From the NCBI GenBank assembly GCA_947166955.1, contig CAMVGI010000120.1, forward strand, positions 1-5,146: 5,146 nucleotides of DNA. Direction: 5' to 3'. The stretch is from an uncultured Clostridia bacterium (lineage in GTDB: Bacteria; Bacillota_A; Clostridia; Oscillospirales; Oscillospiraceae). The notes below the pieces were generated by a model. It ran no database searches. It had not been told where the DNA came from and saw nothing but the letters and a program-made list of their open reading frames with translations. A program made the position numbers and the translations under genes. How positions within the stretch are numbered: position 1 is the first letter of the stretch; each line of letters opens with the position of its first letter. This document shows, in pieces, positions 4,570 through 5,146 of this stretch.

Positions 4570-5146
4570 TTGGAGGAGGTCGCGGCGGACATCCTGGGAC
4601 CGATTGCCGAGAAGGTCGTCACGGGAAACTGGGAGGGCTACAACGTCGATCAGATCATCGAGGACGGCGCGATCGGCATGCTGCTCGGTGGCGTCGGCCA
4701 AGGCGGGCAGTATGTGGCAAACGGCCTGCGGGGAACAAGCGCGTCGGGGAGAAAAAGCGGCGTTTCCGAAGCGGAGACCGCGCAAAAGAATAGCGGCGAA
4801 ACAGTAGGACTGATTGCAAATCTGCGCAATAGTATTCCCAATTTGTCAACCAAGCCTGTTTCTGTTGTTTCTACGCAATCGCTTGCAAACGTGGAAGGGA
4901 ACACGATGGCGGATAAAGCGCGAAAACTATTTGAGGGTATCAAAGGTGTAGTATCGCGCAAAGGCTTTGGGGATGTGGAGATCAACGCGCGAGCCGTTAA
5001 AGATGACCTTAGCCACGGGGTCGGCCCGGCAAAGGCGAGCGTTATACCCGCCATTCCTGCGGTTATTCAGCAAGGAACACAAATTGATTACCAGGAAAAA
5101 TGGAAAGGGCGACCATATGACGGATATGTATTTGCCGCGCCTATTA
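4555..5146 (+). CDS. Orphan effector cassette with LPD3-like domain (partial, open at window end)
   Basis: Open from the ATG at 4555 to the window edge, 197 codons with no stop. Residues 1-60 are junction type B: MVGEGLEEVAADILGPIAEK, then a Gly-rich hydrophobic stretch (MLLGGVGQGGQYVANGLRG). This is the same general design as type A but a divergent sequence. Residues 61-115 are a polar linker. From ~118 it reads DKARKLFEGIKGVV, GDVEINARAVKDDLSHG, then WKGRPYDGYVFAAPI. I recognise this pattern from phage and element polyvalent proteins (large polyvalent protein-associated domain 3 or a close BECR-like relative), from memory and not from a search. The domain continues past the window. No ribosome binding site precedes the ATG, so it is probably another promoterless module. 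Confidence 0.7.
   Translation, partial: MVGEGLEEVAADILGPIAEKVVTGNWEGYNVDQIIEDGAIGMLLGGVGQGGQYVANGLRGTSASGRKSGVSEAETAQKNSGETVGLIANLRNSIPNLSTKPVSVVSTQSLANVEGNTMADKARKLFEGIKGVVSRKGFGDVEINARAVKDDLSHGVGPAKASVIPAIPAVIQQGTQIDYQEKWKGRPYDGYVFAAPI

Noticed and set aside
4439..4793. Continuation of the 3930 frame past the tail, giving an Arg/Gly-rich extension
   Set aside because: After the 1-nt deletion the frame runs through the terminator and out of frame into the next cassette. The product is nonsense, while the other frame gives the conserved tail.
1..5146. CRISPR array, tRNA or rRNA genes, transposase
   Set aside because: The repeats are few, long and coding, without regular spacers. No tRNA-like cloverleaf, rRNA segment, transposase motif or terminal inverted repeat was seen.

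Overview
The window looks like phage- or integrative-element-derived DNA from a GC-rich Firmicute, probably a gut clostridium of the Oscillospiraceae type. The evidence is consensus GGAGG ribosome binding, hairpin plus U-tract terminators, and effector domains known from clostridial prophage 'polyvalent' proteins. The taxonomic guess comes from reading the sequence; no search was run. All credible coding is on the + strand.

Layout. (0) 3-143: the last 46 codons of a cassette whose body lies upstream of the window. (1) 204-1256: a cassette with a conserved junction, a zincin metallopeptidase domain (HELTH) and a conserved tail. (2) 1327-1554: a small gene, apparently cut at its 5' end. It is followed with a 3-nt gap by 1558-3591, the only complete effector gene here: a ~300-residue N-terminal region, the junction, an ADP-ribosyltransferase domain and the tail. 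(3) 3639-4492: a cassette with no start codon, a barnase/colicin E5-like nuclease domain and a 1-nt deletion in its tail. (4) 4555 to the window end: a cassette with a different junction subtype and an LPD3-like domain, still open at the edge. A GC-rich hairpin with a T-run follows each of the four tails, so every unit ends tail-stop-terminator and the next unit starts within about 20-30 nt of the T-run.

Interpretation. This resembles a polymorphic-toxin locus: one expressible delivery protein flanked by promoterless, 5'-truncated alternative C-terminal effector modules. Each module has homology on both sides (junction and tail), so recombination could swap effectors into the complete gene. 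The conserved parts are GC-rich. The effector parts are visibly more AT-rich, as expected of domains acquired separately. Two modules also carry out-of-frame small ORFs (54 and 55 codons) with strong Shine-Dalgarno sequences nested in the effector reading frame. These may be cognate immunity or accessory proteins, or leftovers from earlier module organisation. The small ORFs, the duplicated Y-x-D-x-L-R tail motif and the two matched junction/tail subtypes are the least explained parts of the window.
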